Made by a program: the position numbers and the translations under genes. Positions 15,240-23,685 of a stretch of 64,000 nt of DNA are shown piece after piece. The notes beneath the pieces are model-generated. The model worked only from the letters and a program-made list of their open reading frames with translations, did not search any database and was not told the origin of the DNA. How positions within the stretch are numbered: position 1 is the first letter of the stretch; the number at the start of each line of letters is the position of its first letter. The stretch is from CAVPGP01 sp963704025 (lineage in GTDB: Bacteria; Actinomycetota; Thermoleophilia; Gaiellales; Gaiellaceae), in assembly GCA_963704025.1 (NCBI GenBank), contig CAVPGP010000003.1, positions 124,001 through 188,000 of the forward strand. Direction: 5' to 3'.

Positions 15240-15503
15240 ATGACGTACGTCATCGCCGAGCCCTGCGTCGACACCAATGACAAGTCCTGTATCGATGTGT
15301 GCCCGGTCGACTGCATCCACGAGGCGGAGCGGATGCTCGTCATCGACGCAGAGGAGTGCATCGACTGCGGCGCGTGCGAGCCGGAGTGCCCGGTCGAGGC
15401 GATCTTCCCCGCCGACGCGCTGCCGAAGAGGTGGCAGCCGTTCGTCGGGATCAACGCCGAGCGAGGGCTCGGACTCGACGAGCTGGGGCTCGACGCCGCA
15501 TGA
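15240..15503 (+). CDS. Ferredoxin, FdxA-like 7Fe/8Fe type
   Basis: This is an 87-aa soluble electron carrier. Cysteines are arranged as in FdxA ferredoxins: CVDTNDKSCIDVCPVDC for the first cluster and CIDCGACEPECP for the second. The first motif has the long gap that usually gives a [3Fe-4S] cluster. The ATG starts directly after the preceding TGA, and the stop overlaps the next ATG. Its place in the operon makes it the likely electron donor to the sulfite reductase. Confidence 0.93.
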   Translation: MTYVIAEPCVDTNDKSCIDVCPVDCIHEAERMLVIDAEECIDCGACEPECPVEAIFPADALPKRWQPFVGINAERGLGLDELGLDAA

Positions 15504-16060
15504 GCGCCTCGTACTACATGGCGTGCCTCGACCTGCACGGGCGCCGCTGCGTCGTCGTCGGCGGCGGCTCGGTCGGTGCCGAGAAGGCGCAGGGACTGCT
15601 GGCTGCCGGCGCCGTCGTGACGGTCGTCTCGCCGGAGCTGGACGAGAGCCTCCGCGGGCTGCCGCTGACGTGGCGGCGCGGCCGTTACCGGAGGCGCGAC
15701 CTGCGCGGGGCGTTCCTCGTCATCGCAGCGACCGCCGACCGTCGCGTGAACGAGCGCGTGCACCGCGACGCGGAGCGGCGCGGCCTCCTTTGCAACGTTG
15801 CGGACGTCCCGGATCTCTGCAACTTCATCCTGCCCGCGGTGCACCGCGAGGGACCGATCGCGGTCGGCGTCTCGACCGGCGGTGCATCGCCCGCACTGGC
15901 GCAGCGCATCCGCGACGACATCGCCGACCTCGTCGGTCCGCAGCACGCTGCGCTCGCGTTGCGGCTCGAACGGCTGCGACCGGCGGCGAAGCGGCGCTTC
16001 CCGACCTACGAGGCTCGCCGCGACTACTTCCGCTCCATCGTCGAGAAGGAGCTTGCTTGA
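15500..16060 (+). CDS. Precorrin-2 dehydrogenase / sirohydrochlorin ferrochelatase (CysG N-terminal domain type)
   Basis: This protein oxidises precorrin-2 and probably inserts iron to give siroheme, the cofactor of the reductase encoded at the start of the operon. The 186-aa protein matches the stand-alone N-terminal part of CysG: CVVVGGGSVGAEKAQGLLAAGA (NAD site), VIAATADRRVNERV, NVADVPDLCNFILPAVH and VGVSTGGASPALAQRIRDD. It shares ATGA with the ferredoxin gene. Its stop overlaps the single 26-bp micro-ORF unit that leads to the SUMT gene. Confidence 0.93.
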   Translation: MSASYYMACLDLHGRRCVVVGGGSVGAEKAQGLLAAGAVVTVVSPELDESLRGLPLTWRRGRYRRRDLRGAFLVIAATADRRVNERVHRDAERRGLLCNVADVPDLCNFILPAVHREGPIAVGVSTGGASPALAQRIRDDIADLVGPQHAALALRLERLRPAAKRRFPTYEARRDYFRSIVEKELA

Positions 16061-16082
16061 GCGTCCAACCGGAGGTCGGTCG
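16057..16082 (+). repeat. Single 26-bp intercistronic micro-ORF unit before the SUMT gene
   Basis: TTG 16057 opens nine codons (initiator, then SVQPEVGR) ending in the TGA at 16084-16086, which overlaps the ATG 16083 of the next gene. The initiator overlaps the stop of the preceding gene. Sequence and 26-bp length match the three units before cysH, with GGAGG at the same place. Confidence 0.85.
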
Positions 16083-16802
16083 ATGAGCGTCGCGCTGGTC
16101 GGCGCCGGCCCGGGCGACCCAGGCCTGATCACCGTGCGAGGGCTGGAGCTGGTTCGCCAATGCGAGGCGCTCGTGTACGACGTGCTCGTGGCGCCCGAGC
16201 TCGTCGCCGAGGCGCCGCCGGACGCATTGCGCTTCTCGCGGGCGGGGCTCGACCAGGACGCGATCAACCGCCTGCTCGTGGAGCTTGACGGCGAGGGGTA
16301 CGAGACGGTGCGGCTGAAGGGCGGCGACCCGTTCGTCTTCGGCCGCGGCGGCGAGGAGGCGATCGCGCTCGCCGAGGCGGGAGTCCCGTTCGAGGTCGTG
16401 CCCGGGGTGTCCGCGCTCTCGTCTGTGCCGGCCTCGTTCGACATCCCCGTCACGCACCGGGGGGTCTCGGCGCAGGTGACGCTCGTCAGCGGTCATTCGG
16501 CCTCGGGCGACGAGCTGGACTACGCGGGGCTCGCCCGCGCGCGCGGCACGCTGGTCTTCTTCATGGGGCTCCGCCATGCTGCGGAGATCGCGGCGGGCCT
16601 GATCGCCTACGGGAAGGATCCGCGGACGCCGGCGGCCGTGATCGCGCGCGGCACGCTGCCGGACGGCGAGCTTGCGGCCGGAGAGCTGCACGAGCTCGTA
16701 CGCCTCGCCGAAGGGCTGCCCCAGCCGGCGCTCGTGGTCGTGGGCGACGTGGTCGCCGTCCGGCACGAACTCGCGCTCGCCGCGATCGTCCGCGCCGCGT
16801 AG
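16083..16802 (+). CDS. cobA: Uroporphyrinogen-III C-methyltransferase (SUMT)
   Basis: SUMT methylates uroporphyrinogen III twice with S-adenosylmethionine to give precorrin-2, the substrate of the preceding enzyme. The 239-aa protein has the family motifs in order: LVGAGPGDPGLITVRG, YDVLVAPEL, RLKGGDPFVFGRGGEEA, VVPGVSALSSVPA and PVTHRG. It completes a siroheme module dedicated to the sulfite reductase. The ATG at 16083 is set by the 26-bp micro-ORF unit. ppc follows after 3 nt. Confidence 0.95.
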   Translation: MSVALVGAGPGDPGLITVRGLELVRQCEALVYDVLVAPELVAEAPPDALRFSRAGLDQDAINRLLVELDGEGYETVRLKGGDPFVFGRGGEEAIALAEAGVPFEVVPGVSALSSVPASFDIPVTHRGVSAQVTLVSGHSASGDELDYAGLARARGTLVFFMGLRHAAEIAAGLIAYGKDPRTPAAVIARGTLPDGELAAGELHELVRLAEGLPQPALVVVGDVVAVRHELALAAIVRAA

Positions 16803-16805
16803 AGA

Positions 16806-19291
16806 ATGGCGTCCGTGGAGACGGTTCCGGAGCGCCGGGAGGCGGATGCCCCGCTGCGGCGGAACGTCAGGCTGCTCGGCACCATCCTCGGCGACGTCCT
16901 GGTCGAGCAGGACGGGCCGTGGCTGCTCGAGACGGTCGAGCGTGTGCGTCTGCTGGCCCGGGGGGCGCGCGAGTCGGGCACCGTCGCGGAGGCGGGCGCG
17001 GCGCTCGACGCGGTGTCGCCCGCGCAGCAGACGCTCGTCCTCCGTGCATTCGGGCTCTACTTTCAGCTGGCGAACATCGCCGAGCAGCATCACAGGCTGC
17101 GGCGCCGCCGCGAGGCGGCGAAGGACGGGACGCCGCCGCGCGAGTCGCTCGACGAGGCGTTCCTCGCGCTGGCTGACCTCCCGGAGGAGGAGCTGCAGCG
17201 GCGTGCACGGGAGGCGCGCGTCCAGCTGGTGCTCACTGCGCATCCGACCGAGACGACACGCCGGACCGTCCTGCTGGCGCACGTGCGGATCGCCGGGGTG
17301 CTGGAGCGCCTCGACGACCCGCTGCTGACCCCGGCCGAGGAGCGCGAGGCCCAGGACCGACTCGCGGAAGAGGTGACGGTGCTCTGGCAGACCGACGAGG
17401 TGCGGCATGACCGGCTGCGCGTGTCGGACGAGATTCGCAACGGGCTCTGGTTCTTCGAGCACAGCCTCGTCGATGCGGCTCAGGAGCTCTTCCGGGACTG
17501 GCGACGGGTCTTGCCGGGCGCTCCGCCGCCGCTCTCCTTCGGCTCGTGGATCGGCGGCGACATGGACGGCAATCCCGCGGCCGGGCCGGCGACGATCGAA
17601 GAGGCGCTCGACGCTTGCCCGGAGCCTCGCGCTCGGCCGATACCGCGACGAGGTGCGGACGCTTGCGGTCGAGATCGCGTCCCACCGCTCACTCGTCTCG
17701 ATCTCTCCTGAGCTCGAGGAGTCGCTGGCGCGCGACGAGCGCGAGCTCCCGGGCTACGCCGCGTCGATCGGCGCCCAGAACGAGCTCGAGCCGTACCGGC
17801 GGAAGCTCTCCTTCGTCTGGTGGAGGCTCGGCAACGACGGCTACGCGTCGCCGGATGAGCTGCTCGCCGATCTGGCGCTCATCCGCCGGAGCCTCACCGA
17901 GAACGACGGGCGCCGGATCGCCGACGGGCGCTTCGCCGAGCTCGAGCGAATCGTCGAGCTGTTCGGGTTCCATGTCGCCAAGCTCGACGTGCGGCTCCAC
18001 GCGCGTGACCTCGGCGGCGAGCGCGCCCGCCGGGCGCTGGCGGGAGTCGCCGCGGTCCGGGGCCGGTTCGGGCCGGGCGCGCTGGACACGCTGATCGTCT
18101 CCGGCACGAGCTCCGCCGCACGACGTCGCTCGCGCCCAGGAGCTGACGGACGAGCCGCTCTCGATCGTGCCGCTGTTCGAGACGATCGACGACCTCGCGG
18201 CCGCACCGCGGATCCTCGACGAGCTGCTCCGCGACGAGCGCTACGCGGGCCGCGTGGCCGAGCGGGGCGGGGCGGTCGAGGTGATGGTCGGCTACTCGGA
18301 CTCGGGCAAGGACGGCGGCTACCTCGCCGCGCAATGGGCGATCTACCGGGCGCAGGAGGAGCTGGCGGAGACGGCCGCGCGGCACGGGGTCGAGCTGACT
18401 ATCTTCCACGGGCGGGGCGGCTCGACCGGCCGCGGCGGAGGCCCGACGCACCAGGCGATCGTCTCCCAGCCGCCGGGGCACCCGCCCGGCCGGGTCAAGG
18501 TGACGGAGCAGGGCGAGACGGTGTCGTTCAAGTACGGGCTCGCCGGTCTCGCCAGGCGGAACCTCGAGGCGGCGCTGGCGGGAACCCTGCTCGCGACGTT
18601 TCCGGAGCTGACCTCGCGCGTCCCGACCGGCGAGGAGCGCGAGACGCTGGACGAGCTGGCCCGCATCTCCTGTGAGCGCTATCGGGGGCTCGTGTGGGAG
18701 GAGCCGGGCTTCGTCGAGTTCTTCCGTGCGTTCACACCTGTCGGCGAGCTGGCGCTGCTGGAGATCGCGTCGCGCCCTGCCCGCCGCCCTGACGACGCGG
18801 ACTTCCTCGCCTCGCTGCGGGCCATCCCCTGGGTGTTCGCGTGGACGCAGAACCGGGTGCTGCTGCCCGCCTGGTTCGGCGCCGGCAGCGCGCTGACGTC
18901 GCTCGGAGACGAAGAGCTGCGTCGCCTCTACGAGGAGCTGCCGTTCTTCCGCACGGTCGTCGACAATCTCGAGATGACGCTGGCCAAGTCGAGCCTCGAG
19001 GTCGCGGGCGGCTACCTCGCGCTCGTCGAGGACGAGACGATGTTCGGGCGGATCGCGGAGGAGCACCGCCTCGCGGTACGCGGCGTCCTCGCGGCCGCGG
19101 GGGTCTCGGAGCTGCTGGAGCGCCAGCCGGTGCTGCGGCGCTCGATCCGGCTCCGGAATCCGTACGTCGACCCGATGAACGCGATCCAGGTCGAGCTGCT
19201 GCGCCGCCACCGAGGCGGCGACGAATCTGCGCAGCTGCCGCTGCTCCGGTCGATCGCCGGCATCGCGGCCGCCCTGCGGAACACCGGCTGA
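16806..19291 (+). CDS. ppc: Phosphoenolpyruvate carboxylase, interrupted by two single-base frameshifts
   Basis: PEPC carboxylates PEP to oxaloacetate and refills the TCA cycle. The frame breaks twice: an extra T at about 17615 and an extra G at about 18116. Removing both restores a single reading of about 828 aa with all signature motifs: VLTAHPTETTRRT, GSWIGGDMDGNP, VGYSDSGKDGG, FHGRGGSTGRGGGP and the C-terminal RNTG. No residue of the active site is lost and codon use does not change at the breaks, so sequencing or assembly error is more likely than decay. It follows the siroheme genes by 3 nt and ends in a hairpin shared with leuD. Confidence 0.88.
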
Positions 19292-19300
19292 CGGGCTGCC

Positions 19301-19345
19301 GATCGCCCCCTCATACCTGGTCGGCGACCAGGTACGAGGGCGATC
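19301..19345 (+). terminator. Hairpin copy 1, downstream of ppc
   Basis: The core TACCTGGTC-GGC-GACCAGGTA (19314-19334) is extended by CTC/GAG and GATCGCC/GGCGATC arms. It starts 10 nt after the ppc stop. The 17-nt core CCTGGTCGGCGACCAGG recurs exactly 100 bp away. Confidence 0.6.
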
Positions 19346-19413
19346 GCACGTGGAGGAAGCTCGACGAGAAATGGCTGTATGCGGGGATTTCCGCTTTCAA
19401 GGCACTGTGTCCG

Positions 19414-19434
19414 AACCTGGTCGGCGACCAGGTT
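19414..19434 (-). terminator. Hairpin copy 2, downstream of leuD
   Basis: AACCTGGTC-GGC-GACCAGGTT, a 9-bp stem with the same 17-nt core as copy 1. It lies 24 bp past the leuD stop on the minus strand. The two convergent genes therefore each end in a copy of the same palindrome. The DNA between them (19346-19413) shows no gene. Confidence 0.6.
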
Positions 19435-19458
19435 GCGAGGGGTTCGAAACGCGCGGCC

Positions 19459-20052
19459 TCAGGCCGGCAGGGCGGTGGTGTCGAAACGCGCCGGGTGGGA
19501 CGCCTCGAAGGCCGCGATCTCGTCCGCGCGCGCCAGCGTGCGCGCGACGTCGTCGAGGCCGTGCAGCAGGGTCTCCCGCTCGAAGGCGTCGAACTCGAAG
19601 GCGACTCGCAGGCCGCCCGGATGCGAGAGCTCCAGCGCCTCGAGGTCGACCGTGAGCTCGTTCTGCTCCACGAGCGCGGCCTTCACCTGCTCCAGCACCT
19701 CGGCCGGGAGCGCCACAGGCGCCAGGCCGGTCTTGATCGCGTTCGTGTGGAAGATGTCGCCGAACGACGGCGCGAGGACGACACGGAAGCCGTAGTCGTC
19801 GAGGGCCCACGCGGCGTGCTCGCGCGACGAACCGCAGCCGAAGTTGCGGCCCGCGACGAGGATGGACGCGCGTTCGTACTCGGGCCGGCGCAGCTCGAAG
19901 TCGGGCGACTGCATCCAGTCGTAGAAGAGAAACTCGCCGTAGCCGGATCGCTCGATCCGCTTCAGGAACTGCTTCGGGATGATCTGGTCCGTGTCGATGT
20001 CGGCCCGGTCGACGACGGCGGCCCGACCCGTGACGCGGCGCAGCTCCTTCAC
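19459..20052 (-). CDS. leuD: 3-isopropylmalate dehydratase small subunit
   Basis: LeuD pairs with LeuC to isomerise 2- to 3-isopropylmalate. GTG 20052 gives 197 aa. Motifs include DIDTDQIIPKQFLKRI near residue 18, VAGRNFGCGSSREHA near 65 and PSFGDIFHTNAIKTGL near 98, all typical of the aconitase swivelling domain. The start overlaps the leuC stop (GTGA). It is the last gene of the operon. Confidence 0.95.
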   Translation of the reverse strand: MKELRRVTGRAAVVDRADIDTDQIIPKQFLKRIERSGYGEFLFYDWMQSPDFELRRPEYERASILVAGRNFGCGSSREHAAWALDDYGFRVVLAPSFGDIFHTNAIKTGLAPVALPAEVLEQVKAALVEQNELTVDLEALELSHPGGLRVAFEFDAFERETLLHGLDDVARTLARADEIAAFEASHPARFDTTALPA

Positions 20053-21443
20053 GCGAGCTCCCGCACGTCGGTGAAGCGGCCGGCGATCGCGGCCGCGGCG
20101 GCCATCGGCGGGGACAGGAGGTGCGTCCGGCCGCCGCGGCCCTGGCGGCCCTCGAAGTTGCGATTGGACGTCGACGCGCAGCGCTCCCCCGGCGCGAGGA
20201 TGTCCGGGTTCATCCCGAGGCACATGGAGCAGCCGGCGCGGCGCCACTCGAAGCCCGCCCGCTCGAACACGGCGTCGAGGCCTTCGGCCTCCGCCTGCAG
20301 CTTCACCTGCGCCGAGCCCGGCACCACCATCGCGCGGACGCCGTCGGCCACCTTCCGGCCCGCGACGACCGCCGCCGCGGCACGGAGATCCTCGATCCTC
20401 GCGTTCGTGCACGACCCGATGAAGACGCGGTCGATGCGCACCTCTTGCAGCGGCGTCCCCGGCCGGAGGTCCATGTAGTGCAGCGCCCGCTCGACGGCCT
20501 CGCGCTCGGAGGCGTCCTCGTAGTCCGAGGGGTCCGGCACCGTGCCGTCGACCGGCGCGACCATGCCCGGGTTCGTGCCCCACGTAACCTGCGGCTTCAG
20601 CGCCGAGACGTCGATCTCGACCACCTCGTCGAACACGGCGTCCTCGTCCGAGCGCAATGCGCGCCAGCGGTCGAGCGCCTGCTCCCAGGCGGCGCCGGCC
20701 GGGGCGGCGGGACGGCCCTCGAGGTACGCGAACGTCGTCTCGTCCGGCGCCACCATGCCCGCCCGGGCCCCGGCTTCGATCGACATGTTGCAGACGGTCA
20801 TCCGCCCCTCCATCGAAAGCGCCTCGATCGCGGGGCCCGCGTACTCGAGCACGTGCCCGACGCCGCCGGCGACCCCGAGGCGGCCAATGGCCCCGAGCAC
20901 GAGATCCTTCGCGGTCAACCCGAACGGAAGCTCGCCCGTGAACGAGAGCTTCATCGTGCGCGGCCGGGACTGGGGCAGCGTCTGGGTCGCCAGCACGTGC
21001 TCGACCTCCGACGTGCCGACGCCGAACGCGAGCGCGCCGAATGCTCCGTGCGTCGAGGTGTGGCTGTCGCCGCACACGATCGTCATCCCTGGCTGCGTCA
21101 GGCCGAGCTCGGGGCCGATCACGTGCACGATCCCCTCGCGGCCGCTGCCCGTCGCGAAGAGGCGGACGCCGAAGTCGCCGCAGTTCCGGCGCAGCGCCTC
21201 GAGCTGCGCGCGCGCCAGCGGATCCTCGACCGGCCCCGGCAGGGTCGGGACGTTGTGGTCCATCGTCGCGACCGTCAGGTCGGGGCGTCGCACGGTCCGG
21301 CCGGCGAGGCGGAGGCCCTCGAACGCCTGAGGCGAGGTGACCTCGTGGACGAGGTGCAGGTCGACGTAGAGGAGCGTGGGCTCGCCGGGCGCCGCGGCGA
21401 CGACGTGCGACTCCCAGATCCGGTCGAACAGCGTCGCGCTCAT
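20049..21443 (-). CDS. leuC: 3-isopropylmalate dehydratase large subunit
   Basis: LeuC is the [4Fe-4S] catalytic subunit of isopropylmalate isomerase. The 464-aa protein shows YVDLHLVHEVTSPQAFEGLR at the start, VCGDSHTSTHGAFGALAFGVGTSEVEHVLATQ near residue 130, and cluster cysteines in VFIGSCTNARIEDLR and GCSMCLGMNPD. The ATG at 21443 overlaps the pheA stop by 4 nt, and the end overlaps the leuD start by 4 nt. Confidence 0.96.
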   Translation of the reverse strand: MSATLFDRIWESHVVAAAPGEPTLLYVDLHLVHEVTSPQAFEGLRLAGRTVRRPDLTVATMDHNVPTLPGPVEDPLARAQLEALRRNCGDFGVRLFATGSGREGIVHVIGPELGLTQPGMTIVCGDSHTSTHGAFGALAFGVGTSEVEHVLATQTLPQSRPRTMKLSFTGELPFGLTAKDLVLGAIGRLGVAGGVGHVLEYAGPAIEALSMEGRMTVCNMSIEAGARAGMVAPDETTFAYLEGRPAAPAGAAWEQALDRWRALRSDEDAVFDEVVEIDVSALKPQVTWGTNPGMVAPVDGTVPDPSDYEDASEREAVERALHYMDLRPGTPLQEVRIDRVFIGSCTNARIEDLRAAAAVVAGRKVADGVRAMVVPGSAQVKLQAEAEGLDAVFERAGFEWRRAGCSMCLGMNPDILAPGERCASTSNRNFEGRQGRGGRTHLLSPPMAAAAAIAGRFTDVRELA

Positions 21444-22264
21444 CGTTCGCGCTCGGCGGCGTACGAGCCGAAGAGCCGGAGCCTCCGCGTCATCCCGCGC
21501 ACCTCGGTGAGCGCGTCCCGCACGTGCGGGTCGAAGACGTGGCCGTCGAGCACGACGTCGAAACGGTAGCGCCACTCCGAGCGCGGGAGCGGGCGCGAGA
21601 CGAGCTGGACGAGGTTCAGGCCGTGCCGCGCGAACGGGCCGAGCGCGTGGTACAGCGCGCCGGGCCGGTGGTCCGTGACGAACGAGAGCGCCGTGCGCCA
21701 GCCCTCGCCGCCGTCGATGCGGGTGTACGGCGCGATGGCGACGAAGCGCGTGAACGCGTCGTGGTCGCCGACGTCGTCCGCGATCACCTCGAGGCCGTAC
21801 GCGGCCGCTGCCTCGTGGCTCGCGATCGCGGCCTGAGCGGGATCGCCGGCGAGCGCCACCTCGTGGGCGGCATCGGCGGTCGTCGCCGCGGGGACGCACT
21901 TGACGGCCCAGGATGCCAGCAGCTCGCGGCACTGATCGAAGGCGGCCGGGTGGGAGCGGACGGTCCGGACGGACTCGAGCGCCGCACCGGCAGGCGCGAC
22001 GACACAGTGGCGGATCGGCAGCGTCGCCTCGCGGACGATCGAGAGCGGCGCCTCGTAGAGCAGGTCGTGCGTCTCCGCGATCGGACCGGCGAGCGAGCTC
22101 TCGATCGGGAGGACGCCGAGGCCGACCGCGGTCTCGACGGCCGCCTCGATCACGGCGGTGAAGCTCGGGAAGCCGAGCCTCCGGGAGCCGGCCGGGGCGA
22201 GCACGGCGGTCGCCGCGTCGCTGTGGCTCCCGGCCGGACCGGGATATCCGACGACGAGGGTCAA
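21440..22264 (-). CDS. pheA: Prephenate dehydratase with C-terminal ACT domain
   Basis: PheA turns prephenate into phenylpyruvate for phenylalanine synthesis. I chose TTG 22264 because it overlaps the preceding stop (TTGA) and starts just before the conserved YPGPAGSHSDAA motif, giving 274 aa. The catalytic part has VLPIESSLAGPIAETHDLL and DAFTRFVAI, whose threonine is essential in the family. The ACT domain from about residue 190 (ALSFVTDHRPGALYHALGPFARHGLNL) normally binds phenylalanine for feedback control. A chorismate mutase lies three genes upstream in the same operon, so the two make the usual P-protein pair in separate polypeptides. Confidence 0.93.
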   Translation of the reverse strand: MTLVVGYPGPAGSHSDAATAVLAPAGSRRLGFPSFTAVIEAAVETAVGLGVLPIESSLAGPIAETHDLLYEAPLSIVREATLPIRHCVVAPAGAALESVRTVRSHPAAFDQCRELLASWAVKCVPAATTADAAHEVALAGDPAQAAIASHEAAAAYGLEVIADDVGDHDAFTRFVAIAPYTRIDGGEGWRTALSFVTDHRPGALYHALGPFARHGLNLVQLVSRPLPRSEWRYRFDVVLDGHVFDPHVRDALTEVRGMTRRLRLFGSYAAERER

Positions 22265-22395
22265 CGGGCGGCGAAGTCGATTCTGATCGGGAGCTCGCAG
22301 CGGGCGCAGAACGTGCGTGCGGCGCCCTTGTGGGCGGCGCGCACCTTGGGGATCGGCACCGCGCAGGTGCACGAGGGCGTGGTCGGCGGGGTCAT
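22261..22395 (-). CDS. 44-aa zinc-ribbon-like small protein between leuB and pheA
   Basis: This ORF is too short for most gene callers but is framed by a stop-start overlap on each side: its ATG (22395) overlaps the leuB TGA, and its TGA overlaps the pheA TTG. It encodes a basic peptide with CTC near residue 9 and CARC near residue 30, a possible four-cysteine zinc site, followed by ELPIRIDFAAR. The proline- and threonine-rich start is not a signal peptide. I do not recognise the family. Being embedded in a coupled operon, it is probably translated and may be a regulator or a stability factor. Confidence 0.6.
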   Translation of the reverse strand: MTPPTTPSCTCAVPIPKVRAAHKGAARTFCARCELPIRIDFAAR

Positions 22396-23408
22396 GCTGC
22401 CTCCGGGGTGTTGGCGGGGAACGGTGCGGCGAGGGCTGCGATCACGGCGTCGCCGAACTCGGTCGTCGTGGCGCGGCCGCCGACGTCGGGCGTGGGCGAG
22501 GCGGCCAGGGCGTGGTCGACCGCGCTCTCGAGCGCGCGGGCGAGGTGGGGACGGGCGAGCCCGTGCTCGAGGAGGAGCGCCAGCGAGCGGAGCATCGCTG
22601 TCGGGTTGGCGGCGCCCGTCCCGGCGATGTCCGGAGCGGACCCGTGCACGGGCTCGAAGATCCCGGGGCCGCCGTCGCCGAGGCTGGCCGAGGCGGCCAG
22701 CCCGAGCCCGCCGGTGACGGCAGCGGCGACGTCCGAGAGGATGTCGCCGAACGTGTTCTCCGTCAGGACGACGTCGAAGTCCTGCGGGTCGGTGACGAGC
22801 TGCATGGCGGCGCTGTCGACCAGCTGGTGGCGGACCTCGACATCCGGGTACTCGGCCGCGACCTCGGTGACGACGCGCCGCCAGAGCCTGGACGTGTCCA
22901 GCACGTTCGCCTTGTCGACGGACGTCACGAGCCCGCGTCGCATCCGGGCGAGCTCGAACGCGCGGCGGGCGACCCGCTCGATCTGGGACGGGTGGTACTC
23001 GCAGGTGTCGAACACCGTCCCGTCGGCCAGGACGCCGCGGCGTCCGTAGTAGAGGCCGCCGACGAGCTCCCGGACGATCACGAGGTCGATCCCGGGCGCG
23101 CTCGCCGGCCGCAGGTTCGCGTAGACGTCGAGCTCGCGGCGGAGCGCGATCAGCCCCTGCTCGGGCCGCACTGCGCCGCCGTCCCAGCGGGGCCCGCCGA
23201 CCGCGCCGAGGAGCACGCCGCTCGCGGCGGCGCAGGCGGCGAGGGTCTCGGGTGGCAGGGGATCGCCAACAGCGTCGATGGCGGCGCCCCCGAAGAGCTG
23301 CTCCTCGACCTCGATCTCGAGCGGCAGCCGCTCGAGCACGCGCACGGCCTCGGCGGTCACCTCGGGCCCGATGCCGTCGCCCGGCAGCGAGACGATCCGG
23401 TCAGGCAT
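22392..23408 (-). CDS. leuB: 3-isopropylmalate dehydrogenase
   Basis: LeuB oxidatively decarboxylates 3-isopropylmalate. The 338-aa protein keeps all key motifs: LPGDGIGPEV, VYANLRPA, SVDKANVLDTSRLWR, the metal-binding VLTENTFGDILSD, and the NAD motif EPVHGSAPDIAGTGAANPTA. It is thus the genuine enzyme, in contrast to the divergent paralog at 34202-35116. It overlaps the chorismate mutase gene by 8 nt and the 44-aa gene by 4 nt. Confidence 0.95.
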   Translation of the reverse strand: MPDRIVSLPGDGIGPEVTAEAVRVLERLPLEIEVEEQLFGGAAIDAVGDPLPPETLAACAAASGVLLGAVGGPRWDGGAVRPEQGLIALRRELDVYANLRPASAPGIDLVIVRELVGGLYYGRRGVLADGTVFDTCEYHPSQIERVARRAFELARMRRGLVTSVDKANVLDTSRLWRRVVTEVAAEYPDVEVRHQLVDSAAMQLVTDPQDFDVVLTENTFGDILSDVAAAVTGGLGLAASASLGDGGPGIFEPVHGSAPDIAGTGAANPTAMLRSLALLLEHGLARPHLARALESAVDHALAASPTPDVGGRATTTEFGDAVIAALAAPFPANTPEAA

Positions 23409-23685
23409 CCCGGAGCTCCCGCTTCGTCAGCTCGAGCACGTGCGCGTGCAGCTCGGCAACGCCCTCGTCGGAGAGCGGGCCGGCGTTCTCGCGGGTCAGG
23501 TACGCGCGGAGCCACTGCTCGCGAGCGGGGTCGAGCAGGGGAATCCCCTGCTCCAGCTTGTGGCGCCGAAGGCGGGCCACGATCCGCAGCCGCTCGTTGA
23601 CGACCTCGACGAGCCTCCGGTCGAGCTCGGTGATCTCGTCGCGCAGCTCCTCCAGCACAGGATCGGCGGCGGGGCGGGTGCTCAC
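23401..23685 (-). CDS. Chorismate mutase, AroQ type
   Basis: This is a 94-aa all-helical protein that converts chorismate to prephenate. The GTG start at 23685 overlaps the upstream stop (GTGA). The typical N-terminal helix is LEELRDEITELDRRLVEVVNERLRIVARLRRHK, with the active-site Arg and Lys, followed by a DPAREQWL loop. There is no signal peptide. It serves pheA in the same operon. Confidence 0.9.
   Translation of the reverse strand: MSTRPAADPVLEELRDEITELDRRLVEVVNERLRIVARLRRHKLEQGIPLLDPAREQWLRAYLTRENAGPLSDEGVAELHAHVLELTKRELRDA

Noticed and set aside
16806..19291. ppc as a true pseudogene
   Set aside because: Only two single-base insertions, all active-site motifs present, no other damage. 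Assembly error is simpler.
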